Assembly: GCF_949628265.1 (NCBI RefSeq)
Contig: NC_088788.1
Location: 16,182,001-16,246,000 of the forward strand
Source of the DNA: Cloeon dipterum
Taxonomy: Eukaryota; Arthropoda; Insecta; Ephemeroptera; Baetidae
Length of the DNA stretch: 64,000 nt
Reading direction: 5' to 3'
Position numbers and translations under genes: made by a program. Shown here piece by piece: positions 1-11,400 of the stretch (within the stretch, counting starts at the first letter, position 1; the number at the start of each line of letters is the position of its first letter). The notes beneath the pieces were generated by a model. That model saw only the letters and a program-made list of their open reading frames with translations, made no database searches and had not been told where the DNA came from.

Positions 1-9
1 AAAACAAAC

Positions 10-3000
10 CTCAATTCCATCACTGGTAGAGTCGAGCAAATTGGCAAAGACATTGACAAACTCGCTGGTCATGAGCTTGGGCCGCAAGTGTTTCACTTCG
101 GCCACGTTGCCTAACAGGCCCATCATGTTCCTAAGCAGCTCTTCTTTTTCATGAAAGGTCTGTAAAAACAAATTGTGCTAAATCACACATTTAAAGTTCA
201 AGACAATGAATTACATTGAGGCATCTGAGGAAGAGATCCATGCCTCCGCCTTCGAGGAATCGCTGACAGTTGACAGCGGTCTCGTCAGTTACGTTCCACA
301 TGGTGGACCACGCCACTTCTAGCACGTCATCGCAATGCCGTCGCTGAAGCCTGTCCTCGATGATCCGCAGCATTTTCTGCAAGAGAAAAACACACAAATT
401 TAACAAACTTAAATAAACTCAATATATCATGTGTTAAGCTCAAGAAATATGAAGAAAAACTGGGAAAATGATATAATTTGAAGATTTTTTTAACAAATAG
501 AATAAAATTTTCAACATAAAAAATTTGCTCCCTGTTAAAAATTAAAACTAATTAAAAAAGAACTTAACGTTTTCGACGTTTGTATCAAATCTGTTTAAAA
601 TATTTACAAAAAATCCCTTGCTCTCATCAATTTTGTTAGTTTTGTGATTAGGAGCAGATAGCTAGACGCCAATTTCGACCAATTAATCTTGTTCGACTGC
701 AAAAACGATTTATATATAAAAAAAGTAGGACAGAATGCGATTAAAACCATTTGAATGTGAATGTTTTTAAAATCTGATAGCCCTCAAAGTTTTTCAGCCC
801 TTGAAAAAGGATAAACACGTCTCCATTATACATGGAAAAATGAGAAAGTTAAAAACAGTAATAAACCGTTTGTATTGGTTTCAAAAACCTTGTCTTTTTC
901 AAAATAAAATTTCCAGCCCTGGGATTATTTAGACTCACATCCATCGCGCCCATGTCACCCAAAAGCTGCTTCTGTGTGCCATCTACTTGGCAGGCCAAGC
1001 TGTTCAGAAGGTAAATCCCGATTCGCTGCACAAAGCCTTCTTGTTCCATGTCCGACACAATGTGGAGAAGAATCTCAACAAGCCGTTGATATTCGAAGAG
1101 CTGCAGGGCAATATAAAATATAATTAATCAGAAACAGACACAAAGTGACTTAAGTAAGGCACAGGCAATAATTGGTCCCAGCTATTCACCCCATAAAGCA
1201 TTATCAAACTTCATTATTTTAAAAATTTGTCTGCCGCGCCAGCTACCAACTAAAACTACGCAGCTGAGGCCTCTAAGTTTTTATTTTTCTTTTGTAGTGT
1301 AAGGAACGACATTTAATATGCAAATTATGGCACCAGTTGGAGCCAAAACATGTTGTCGAAACCAATGGAATTTCAACTATTAATTTTTTTTAATTTTACG
1401 CCCTGTTATCTTACATTTGCTTTGCCTTGCAGAACAAGTCCACACAATATTTGTATCTGTTGTATTCTTTTATCTACGTTACTCTGGTTTCCAACTCAAG
1501 TACAAAATATATCTCATCTTAAAATCTAAATTCTTTGCTATCTCAGTCATTTGTGTGAGACTTACCACGTCCTGAGGTATTTTGAATTGGCAAAGGGTGA
1601 GACAGCCGTTGCGCATCATGGTGTCATCGTCTTTGTGAGCGCTCATCGCGTTCAGCAATGTGCTGACGATTCTCTTCTTGATATGCGGCACAAACACCTG
1701 CTTCTCCTTGCCTTTCACGATGTAAAATAACGTAGCACTGAAAGCAGCACGTCAGAATTCCGAAAATATAACCACGCAATTGCCAACGCACCTTCCTGAG
1801 ATCTGAATGTGCTTTTCCGTTCTGTGTCTATCCATAGCTCCGAGGACTAGAGTTAAGGCCATGTTCAAGTCTTGACACGATTCGAATCGGAACAGGTGGT
1901 ACAAGTCGTTCAAAACTTTCTGCAGAATTTCCGGCCTGTCCAGGTAAGCGGCTGCTGCTGTTAAAATCTGCTGCTCGTTTGCATCTCCAGATATCTGTAG
2001 AATTTTTTTAATACATGCCTAGATGAAAAAATCTTGATTATTACCCTTTTTGCTGGGATGTCGTGCCGGTGGCAAGCTCCGTGCATTGTTCCATACAGGC
2101 CGAGAAACTCCAATGGCCTGAAGGCTCTGGATTTCAGTCCAGGAATGTCTGACACACCTGAATCACTGTTCACGGGCCCTTCGTGCATCACGGCAGCACC
2201 TGAAAAAATTCAAATTGCCAGAAAATTGTACAATTGATGTTTGAAAAAAATGAAAAAAATGCAGTTAGTTACTTTAGGTGTGAATTTAATCACAATCTTC
2301 TTCAAGGTAACTTAATTAAAAGGATATTTTTCAACAAGAGATTTGAATTGTCTGGTGAGTAAGGCAGAAACTTTTTACATGAAAGATGTTTGTAAAGACT
2401 TTGGATTGGAGCCTCTGGAAAAATCAATTCAACCTTAAGTACCACACATAAGCTTCGTATATGCTCATTTTTAAAATTATGTACACAAACAATATAATTT
2501 TTTACTTACCGGTTCCAGCCAAGTTTGTGCCAGAGATGTCAAGAGATTCCAAGTTGGGAAGATTTTGTATTAGCAGAAGAAGCGCCTGGTTCTCGTCAAG
2601 AAACTTTCCGTGTTTCTCATTGGCTTGAGAAATGTCCAAATGCCTGAAAATCAAACATTTGGTATTTTTGTTACGAGATTTAACTCTTAAACTACGCACC
2701 TGAGCGATTTGATTGAACAGATGGCTGGAATCATGGACTGGACGCCCTGCACGTTATATAGAACGAGCGACATCAGACACTGCATCTCGTCCAGGTAGTC
2801 TAGACACCCGAGGCCGCCACAACACGATAAGTCCAAGTGAGTCAGGCTTCTCAGCGGCCGCAACAGCGTTAGAAAATATTTCCTTTCACACTGAAAACAA
2901 CAAATACAGCCAATGAATGTTAATAATGATCCCATTTTCAAAAACTAAACACAGCCTCAGAGAACTCGTCGTTTAGGGCATCGTTTTTTCCCATTTCTCC

Positions 3001-6000
3001 CATTCTCTTCGTTCTAGAACAATAGCTAGCATTGCGTTCCATATAATTCTGCGTTGGATAGGCTCATTCGCCGTCCTCCAAGCACGCACAAGCGTAAAAC
3101 CCGTAAAAATTTGAATTCGTCTATGACCCGGAATTGACTTCGGGGTTTTCAAAAATTTCCTGGAAAAAGCCATTTATTTTACATTGAAACATGGGAAGGG
3201 CTTGTTTCGAAGGCATCCCAAATGATTTTGAGAACCCTAACCCTACTCGCCCTCGTTCCCCAACGCCAAACGCCCAAACTTTTTGGTCGAAGAAAAACAC
3301 ATCAGTATCATGGTGCGCGAATAAAAAATCTGGTTATACATAGAAAACTACAAAATAATTTATTTGGCTTTTACTCTGTCATAGAAGCTATCATCATTCA
3401 TCCAGTTCCATATCTCTCCTAGAGAATTGAATCGATGAACTTTGACCCTTCGTTCGGTTCAAAATAAATTTTCTACATTTTTAGAGGGGGAAATCAAATC
3501 AATTGCTATGATAAATATTTGATAAAACGTTGAAATCCTTGAACTTTGGACAAAATATCTCAATAGAAAAATTTCTAAGAGACGCTAGAAACAATGAATG
3601 AAGAAATAATTGTCTAGACTCAATCTTGTTTCACCCCCCCCCCCCCCTTCAGCTTTTAAGATTTCTGTGTTTATTATTTACATTAAAATGCTCATAACGA
3701 GATACCCAACCAATGATGAACACAAATTGAACCAGTATCAGTTATGAGATCTTGAATTTTTGTGGCTCACAATACTTCGAAAAGTTTTGTTGAGTTTGTA
3801 GAATTTGCAAAATAAACAATCATTAATTTAAAATTGTAACTAACATTTAAAAAATATAGTTTTGTCAATTAATTTTCGCTTGGTTTCAATATTTCTCGTC
3901 ACGACCTTTCCAACAATTTGCGAATCATGAGGTTAATTTCCCTCTTGGCGAACCAAATTATGATTTTCAATAAGGAGACAGTGCTCACCGCCTAATTAGC
4001 ATACATTTGTGGAGCTGATATTCTCAGAAATTTACAAGTAAACATGGTAAAATTTAAGCTCTTGCCAAATTTTCATATAATATTATTTCAGGTTAAAGTA
4101 AAAAAATTTGTATAGTCTCTATCCATTGAGCAAACAAATGCAGTGAATAGCAGAGCTTTACTAAATAAATTGTTATGGAGAAATAAACAGAATTGAATTG
4201 AATAAAAAATGCTTGACTTACCTGCATCCTGAGGCTGAGTCTTTTCAATTTGGGCGCCCTGAGCATGAAGCCTCTGGCTTCGTAAGCGCTGGTCATCCTG
4301 GCGTCTGAGCCTGAGTGCAGAGTTTTTGGGAAAATGCCGGTGTCGTCGCCAATGGAGAGCGACAGCAACTGGTCGCTGGTGGCGTTGAGGGTCTCAAAGC
4401 ACTGGTCGGTAAGGCGGCTGCACCTCTGCAGGTCCACCTCGGTGAGCCGGTGCGCCCCCAACAGCCGCTTCAGGGCCTCGTTGCCCAGTGTAGAGTTGCG
4501 CAGCTTCAGTCTCTTCAAGGGCATGCACCGCGAGTCGCTGAAGAGATTCGCAAAGCCATCGTCCACGGAATTTCCCTCTTGCTGGAATACCTTTTAAAAA
4601 ATATTTAAAATCAAATTAGATTTGTTCTTGATGTTTAATCACAAGACATGAGTTTCATAAAAGAAACAACGGTAATGTAACGGGTCTATAGTATAGATAA
4701 ATCAGCTTGGGCATAGTTATGAACGGGCAGTAATGGTTGTTGAGACATGTAAACATCGAAATGTCGGATCAAAAAAGATGCTAATTGAAATATGGTTTTA
4801 AATTTGATATGATTCACAAAATGTGAATGGAAATAATGAAATTTGAAATTGTTCGGGGTTCGCAATGTTATCCTTCTGTATTAATAAAAACTACCAAATA
4901 ATGCAGATCAAAAGCTCATAAGGAAAGTCAGCTTCCATACTTTTTTTGGGAAAACAATGTATACTTACCGAATTTGAGTACTTCTCAAAGAAGTAAACTA
5001 AGATTACCAGGTGAACATTTTTGATCCGGCCATTGAGGCGAGTTGTGGAGATTAAAAATCATCATGGAATGTATCATAAAGATGGTTTCAAAATCGAATT
5101 TTGAAGCCAAACTTCATCCGATCATGATGATTTTTGTTGGCGTTCTCCATTTGACAAGACCAATTGATCGGTTGTTCGTCATATTTCAATTACTGGTAAT
5201 TATTTTTTCCCTTTCGATTCAATTTTTGGTTGTCCAACTGGATCCAGGTAACTCTTTAATGGATTGCGATAATCAATTCAAAATTTCAAAGCATATTTAG
5301 AGAAGCACGAGAAGCACAAAGCTAAAAAATTTCTACTTCTGTAACTGATTAAAATTAAAACAGGCTACTCGAATTGAATCCAATGAGTTTGTTACTTATC
5401 AAAAAAGTACCTAAGTAAAATTTTCTTGTAAGAGGGGAGCAAATAAATCTCTTTTAAATTAACTTCAGAGTCAAATTTTGGATATTAGATATATTTTGAG
5501 CTGGAAGGCTCTGGGGGGAAAATAAAAAATCTGAGAACAATAAGTCCTCAACGTTTTGATTTAAAAAAATTAAACCCCGAAAAATCGACTTGTATATAAT
5601 ATTTAGGATACATTTATTTTGTTTTTGGATTTTCATGTAGAACACAGGATGCTTAATTGGAAGGGTAACGTTTTCCAATAATTTTTGACGAAGGAAAATT
5701 TTCAGCTCTACAAATTTGAAACGTCTAAAACAATGATTAAAGAAAAGAGAAGTTATTGAAAAATGCATCATCTTTTTTCATATTTCCGCCTTTCTGTCAA
5801 ACTGTTAAGTTCTTTTTTTCTGCAGTTTTTAAGCAGTTAATTTTCATTTCCTTCAGGCAAATTTAGAAAGATAATTTACTATGCAGGTTAGTTGGCCAAG
5901 ACATCCACTTAACAGAAAATTTAAGGCAGAGATAGAATTTTGCAAATTTTGGCTGTGCAAAGGAGAATAATTGTTCACCTGTGAGAGCAATTTTTTAAAA

Positions 6001-6293
6001 TAATTATTTTTGATATGAAAAAAAATATTTCCAACATTTTTTTGGCAAGATTGGTGTAAAAACCAGAGTGAAAAAAGGGAGGAATTTCTGTTTCCAGTCG
6101 GTCATTGGTTTACCTGTAGCAGCCTTTCACAAATTTCATTTGGCAAGATCACCCCTGGGAGAAGGTGGTGCATCCAGGGATTGACTGGATCGCGGTAACT
6201 AATGCTGTCCAGGCAGGTGCAGATGTATTTGAGGCAGATGTAGGAGAGCGCCTCTGGGGTCTCCTCGTTAATCAGAATCGGGCAGGCCAGCAT
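10..6293 (-). CDS. ZER1: ZER1 (zyg-11 family), CUL2 ubiquitin-ligase substrate receptor, 3' end missing
   Basis: Ten coding exons read on the minus strand: 6114-6293, 4222-4590, 2700-2890, 2510-2643, 2045-2199, 1792-1994, 1566-1737, 939-1100, 215-376 and 10-159. They give 626 codons with every phase closing. Human ZER1 has 766 residues, so about 140 C-terminal residues lie off the left edge. The N-terminus carries a BC-box-like LSYIC (residues 16-20) and a CUL2-box-like LPNEICERLL (50-59), the elements by which zyg-11 proteins bind elongin C and CUL2. Leucine-rich repeats follow (for example HLDISQ, LESLDISGTNLAG), then armadillo-like repeats with blocks very close to vertebrate ZER1 such as LRNMMGLLGNVAEV. 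In vertebrates ZER1 and ZYG11B recruit proteins with exposed N-terminal glycine for degradation through these armadillo repeats; the same role is inferred here. The start is the first ATG of exon 1. The exon-2 acceptor is ambiguous: 4590 or 4581, in frame, a three-residue difference. ZER1 fits better than ZYG11B. Confidence 0.93.
377..938 (-). other. ZER1 short intron (with 1101-1565)
   Basis: AT-rich introns between well-supported ZER1 exons, at 377-938 and 1101-1565. Donors are GTGAGT at 938 and GTAAGT at 1565. I see no coding sequence or repeat in them. Confidence 0.8.
2891..6113 (-). other. ZER1 introns 1 and 2 (flanking the exon at 4222-4590)
   Basis: Intron 1 covers 4591-6113 and intron 2 covers 2891-4221. 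Both are AT-rich with no supported exon. Intron 2 contains a run of 14 C at 3634-3647, a likely slippage-prone homopolymer. Small open frames here have no family resemblance and are not called. Confidence 0.75.
3634..3647. repeat. Poly-C tract
   Basis: Fourteen consecutive C residues inside ZER1 intron 2, in otherwise AT-rich sequence. Confidence 0.9.
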
Positions 6294-7090
6294 TTTTGTT
6301 TCTCACGGAGCTCAATCTGGAAATTAGAGTCCCAATTGTAGAGAATAAATTGACGTGTGCACGGTTTATTTATTTCTTTTATTGTGAAATTACAGGAGAA
6401 TGTGGGAGAAAAGGGATAGCATAACGTGTTGCAATTGTGACAACGCCAAGAAAAGTGTCAATTAAAACTAGAGCAACGCACAAATGGCTAGCCAAGAATT
6501 TCGCAAAATCAGTGCATAGGATGAAAAGTATGTATGCGAAATGAATGAGCGGAGGAAGCTGTCACAGCACTCGAGGCGACAGCAGCGTCCGAGACTGCCG
6601 CGTGTCCCACTCGGACGGCGACACGCGGCCAAGGTCACTCGAGCCCAATCAGGCAGCCACAGCAGCCCCGAAAGGGGGCCAGGGGCGCGTTTAGTGGGCC
6701 AACACGCTCGAGTTTGCTGTCACTCACCCACTTTAATGTGCCATTTACGGCCGTGTTCGCGTCCCGCGGACGCCGTCTGCCTGCCGAGGATGTCCGAAGG
6801 TTGTCCGCGACGCTCGCGTCCGAGGGGTGTGCTCCGATCGCAGCCTCGAGCACCAGAAAAGCGACCGAATCGTGTTATTTTCACCCCGAATGTTTAGACA
6901 TCACAGATGATGAGGTCCCTTCTCCTCCTGCGCTGGGCGAATACCGCCCTCCCCTCTGCTCTCCACTCCCACCTCCCCAGCTGCGCGTTAAAAAGGAGAC
7001 GACCATGACGTCATGAGAGCATCTATGCAACTGGCGCCACGTTCGCGTATTGCAGGTTGCAGCACCGGAATCGCACCGTACAATCAATGC
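6294..7090 (-). promoter_or_regulatory. ZER1 5' flank: GC-rich CpG-dense promoter region
   Basis: The ZER1 start codon is at 6291-6293. Upstream, 6540-7080 becomes strikingly GC- and CpG-rich compared with the AT-rich surroundings, which suits a TATA-less promoter and 5' untranslated exon. The open frames crossing this patch on both strands have no recognisable protein signature and look like by-products of GC richness. The exact transcription start cannot be fixed from sequence, and a 5'-UTR intron is possible. Confidence 0.5.
7006..7013. promoter_or_regulatory. CRE palindrome TGACGTCA
   Basis: A perfect 8-bp ATF/CREB-type cAMP-response element, TGACGTCA, at the distal side of the GC-rich patch upstream of ZER1. 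Its placement in a promoter-like island makes it a plausible functional site; occupancy is inference. Confidence 0.5.
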
Positions 7091-8447
7091 AGCTGGTCAG
7101 AATACAGCGTTTAATTTTAATACATTTTTGCACATTAAAACTACGTTAATTTAAAATATTTATCGGGCTGGGAATGTTTGACAGCAGTTTTTTCGCAGCT
7201 TCTGACCGTCATGAACCGATATCTTCGTGGTAAAAATTCAGTAAAGTTTACCTACTTTTTAAATAATAAACACAGACCTAGGTTCACCATCTTTTTATAA
7301 ACCTTTTTTTTGGTTTGTGCATTCGGTGCTAATTAATCCCTGGAAAAATGACATTTTTATTGAAATTTCATCAAATACGTCAGTTTATTCGGAAATACAC
7401 AATTCAAATCGAATTACGTATAAATTTAACAAGAATTAGTTGCCAAATCATTTAAATAGTCTTGTGACTGTTAGAAGCTTTAAAAATGCAAATCATCTAA
7501 AAGTAATTCGAATAATTTTTAATTTTCGCCCTGTTTTAATCCACTATGAATTATGATTAAGTGTAAAATATTTGTAAATGAAAAACATTTTTCCTTTGCG
7601 TAGAGATTCTTTATTGGTAACAAAATTGGTATTGCTATTAAATGGAGGTGTAACGGTGTAAAAATAATAAAAAAAATCATTCCGCTTTGTGAAATGCAAA
7701 AAAGCGATTTAAATACAATGTAGAAATGGTTTTCACACCGTTACACAGTAGGTACACAAAACTTAACTCTCACGTGGCGTGATTCCATTTTCGTATTTGA
7801 CTTGAGACGATCTTCCTATTTATACCCTCTTTTGCACACGCAGCTTGAGAACTATTAACGGAACCTGGCTTCTAACAAAGTATGCGACTTCACATTGTAA
7901 CATTTCCTTCGATTTGAAAAAATATATTTATTTTATTTATTCTCTGTGTGTGTGTGAAATTATTTTGTCTCTTACAAAGAGAAACCGTTGGCCATTTAGG
8001 AGGAGACGCCCATAATATGCACGCAGATCAGTGTATATAATCAGCATACACTCCTGACATAATTAGTTAAAATGTCCTCCTGACACGATTTTGATATTCC
8101 AACAAATAGCACATGATACATGTAGGGCTGAATTTTTGGTTCTGGTGCCGTCCGTAGAAGAGATTTCACATAAATCACAGCGAAGACAACTGTCCTAAAG
8201 AGAAATATGTGCTTCTTTTGAATATTAAGCTTTTGTGCGTGCTTTGTTCCGGCAATCGGGAAAAATCATCGTTTCAATCAAATGGTTATTCTGACGATAG
8301 GAAAATACTTTCTTCTTTTCATCAGTTTGTAACAATTAAATATCTCATTATTAATATTTTCAATGGCAACTTGCTTTGGATTCTGTTTTGCGGCACAAAC
8401 GCGCGCGCTCAATTTCACTTTTCAGTTTTTTCTTGTTGGCAGAATAT
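7091..8447. other. Intergenic AT-rich DNA, probable 3' UTR of the four-pass gene
   Basis: Lies between the ZER1 promoter and the stop codon of the four-pass membrane gene at 8448. The part just below 8448 is probably that gene's 3' UTR. Overlapping minus-strand AATAAA candidates occur around 7925-7942. A small inverted-repeat element sits at 7648-7746. No coding sequence is recognised. Confidence 0.5.
7648..7746. mobile_element. Small MITE-like element with 16-17-bp terminal inverted repeats
   Basis: The left end reads GTGTAACGGTGTAAAA (7648-7663) and the right end reads TTTTCACACCGTTACAC (7730-7746). The right end is the inverse of the left apart from one extra C. About 65 bp of AT-rich DNA lies between. 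The size and termini fit a short non-autonomous DNA transposon or a cruciform-forming repeat. No clear target-site duplication is visible. Confidence 0.55.
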
Positions 8448-11400
8448 TCAAGCAGGAGAGTCCTTCACTTGATACCCGTCTACTGAATAGGAGGGCAAAG
8501 TTTTTTTCAGCGCATCCCGCATCGAGCTGGCTCTGATTGACATCTGTCTTTGAACCTTCCTTTCAATTTGCTGCAACAGAGAATGGAAGTAAATATAAGC
8601 AATCAATTCAATTCAAATGCCATATCACGAAAAAATGTTTGAAAATGGATTTCTTAGGAACCTACGTTTTCTTTTCTGGTGAGAATTTTGTCAATTCGAG
8701 CGCTTTCAATGATGTAAGAATACCCAGATTTTGTATATATACGATCGACACTAGCAAATTATGGAGCTACAAAGGAACCAGATCATTTAAAAGTATATAT
8801 GACATATTAGATATGCTTATATGACATTTTCGTTCGTTTTAGCTCGTCCAAAAATAAAAATAAATAAATGATCGATCGATGTATAATTTAAAATAAATCA
8901 CCAAAAATAAAAACATAGAATCCGTACAGTTTTCTGGCGAAAGGAAATTGCAAAAGCGTTAAATATTAATTTGCAAAATATGCAAGATGAAAATGTAAGG
9001 TTATAGTTAATGAAAAGGGAAAATATTAGTAATTACCCCAAAACCTGCATAAACTCTAAACAATTGCAGTTAATTGTTAGTAAGATTATTAGTGTCTTCT
9101 AAAGTTGATGTGTGGATTGATTTTAAATATTTAGAAAATTAAATTTAATTCACTTGAATGAAAATGAGGTGAAAAGTTCAGCCAGGTTATAATGTAAAAT
9201 TGCCCCATAACATACTTCATACCTGCTGAAAATCGTAATTTATTTCGCTAAATGGATAATTTTCTCTCAAAATGAAGATAAAATTTGAAATCAGGTACAA
9301 AAATATCGTTGTTTTAATTTCTCGAGAAAATCGGATAAAACTAAAATATTTTGCCTCTTGCCCTAATATGATAATACCTCATTGCAGAAAAATATTATAG
9401 TTATAAACAAACAACAAGCATATTTTCTAAATCCTGCAACGCACTGTGAAATTCAATGACAAGCAGGACTGTGAAGTTTTGTAGCTTATATCTTCTTATA
9501 TAATTTTGTTTTCAAGTTCTTACAGGATACATCTTAAGCTGATAAATTTCACTCATGCCGAAATTTCTCATTCAATCTAGAGATTTATTTTCCTATTTAA
9601 CAACTTTTGTTTCCTAAATTGCCTTGCGGGTAAAATTTGAATTTGACTTGATTTCAACAACGACAATGTTTGCAGCACATACAAGAGTTCATTTGTATAT
9701 ATGTGCAGGTTTTAAATTTAGCTGAAAACATCACAGCTCTGTAAGAGTCATATTCGTTTCACCAATCAAATAAAATCCAATTAGTACCAAAGTTTGTTAG
9801 TTGAGCTGGAAGTTGCTGAGCAGCTGAAAAAGTCCAGGTTTTAGTTGAGTTATAAATAGGACCAGAGAAAAGTTTAGCACATGCAAAACAAAGACTCCAC
9901 AAATAGAGAAAAAGAAAAGCAGTCCTCTTCACCAAGAGAAAAATTCTTTGTGTGTGTTTACCCTCTGCTCCGCCTTCTGCCTGCAATGACGGGCGAGCAA
10001 CTCGAGTTCGGACAGACAGGCCAGACTCTCGGTCTGCAGCAGCGCGTTCTCCAAGTCGTGGCCGATGCCTGACGAGGTCCTTGAGTTGTTGGTGCCGGTG
10101 CCCCACGTGCCGATCTTGAAGAAATCGCTTACAGGGTCTGGATTCAGGTCCACCGTGGACACGGCTTTGCTCTCAGCGCTGTCAGAACTGTTCACCGTGA
10201 TGACCGTGCTGTTGTCGTCCCGCCGCTGGATGCTGCAACTGGAGGAGCCAACCGCCCCCGGGAGCGGCGGGGGCGGCGGGGGGAACAGGTGGGACAAGCT
10301 GCCTGTCAGGGTCGGGGAACTGTAGCCTGACGACGACGCCCGGCTGCTGCGACCCTCGTGCACCACTGCAAGCTTCTTCATTTCCACGGCTGCGTGCATT
10401 CCACAATTAATTGCCGTTTTAGGCGTGCAAAATTTAAAATTTTTGTTAGAAGGGAGTTTTGCTAAAATAATTATAGTAATAGTTAGTAGAGTGTCATTTA
10501 AATTATCAATTTTCAGTGACCAAATTAATTGCAAAAGAAATCACACGGAGAACACCCCTATTTATTAATCCAAAAAATGATTTTTTTAAAGTTATGATAT
10601 TAATTTAAATATTAAATTAGAGGAGTATTTTCCATAGCAAAATTTCGGTTATTCGCAGGTTTCAAGTTATGGATGTTGCAATCTCGAATTTTGGAGACTT
10701 TCTATGGAAGCGAGAGCTGATGAAATTTATGACTTTCAACATATTGTCTGGAAAATTTTTCCTCTGCCCAACTTTCCGGGAAAGCCTGACTCTTATATTA
10801 ACACAAAAGCAGGTGCCAAAGTTTAATCGATTACGTTTCCTTTAGACAAATAAAAATTAGTCAATAAATTGTAGATTTAATTAAGTAGAAAATTGAAGAG
10901 AATATTATTTGCAACTCAGAAAAAATATTTCTAAAGCTTTTTTACGCAAATGAGTAAAATTCATCCATATATTGGCTTTAAAACCATTTTAAGAGAGCCC
11001 CAAACCCATAAAATTTAAAAAAAACTAATTTGAAAAAAATAAATGATGAACTCTGTTATAACAAAGGGACAAAATACGTATAATGCACACGATTGATTTG
11101 CATTAATATGAGGAATGAGCGAATTTATAACAATGATATTTTTACATTTACAAAAAAACATGAAATTCAAACCTGGTGGGGGCATTGTGGTGATGGACCT
11201 GCTCGGTTCGGATGGCGTTTCGATCGTGTTTGGCGAGCCGAGGTCCTGCAGCATCTGCAACGCTGCCTCCAGCTCCTTGGAGAACTCGGTGTCGCTGTTG
11301 TCCTTGAGCGTGGAGGGGTCGGTGGAGCCGCTGCCGACCGGGCTGCCCTCCTCGTCGTCATCCTTCTTGTTCTGGATCGCCTGCTCCAGCTCCATCATCA

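Noticed and set aside
6541-7087. Several overlapping open frames of 60-118 codons on both strands upstream of ZER1
   Set aside because: GC-rich promoter DNA leaves frames open. The translations are Arg/Pro/Ala-rich with no family signature.
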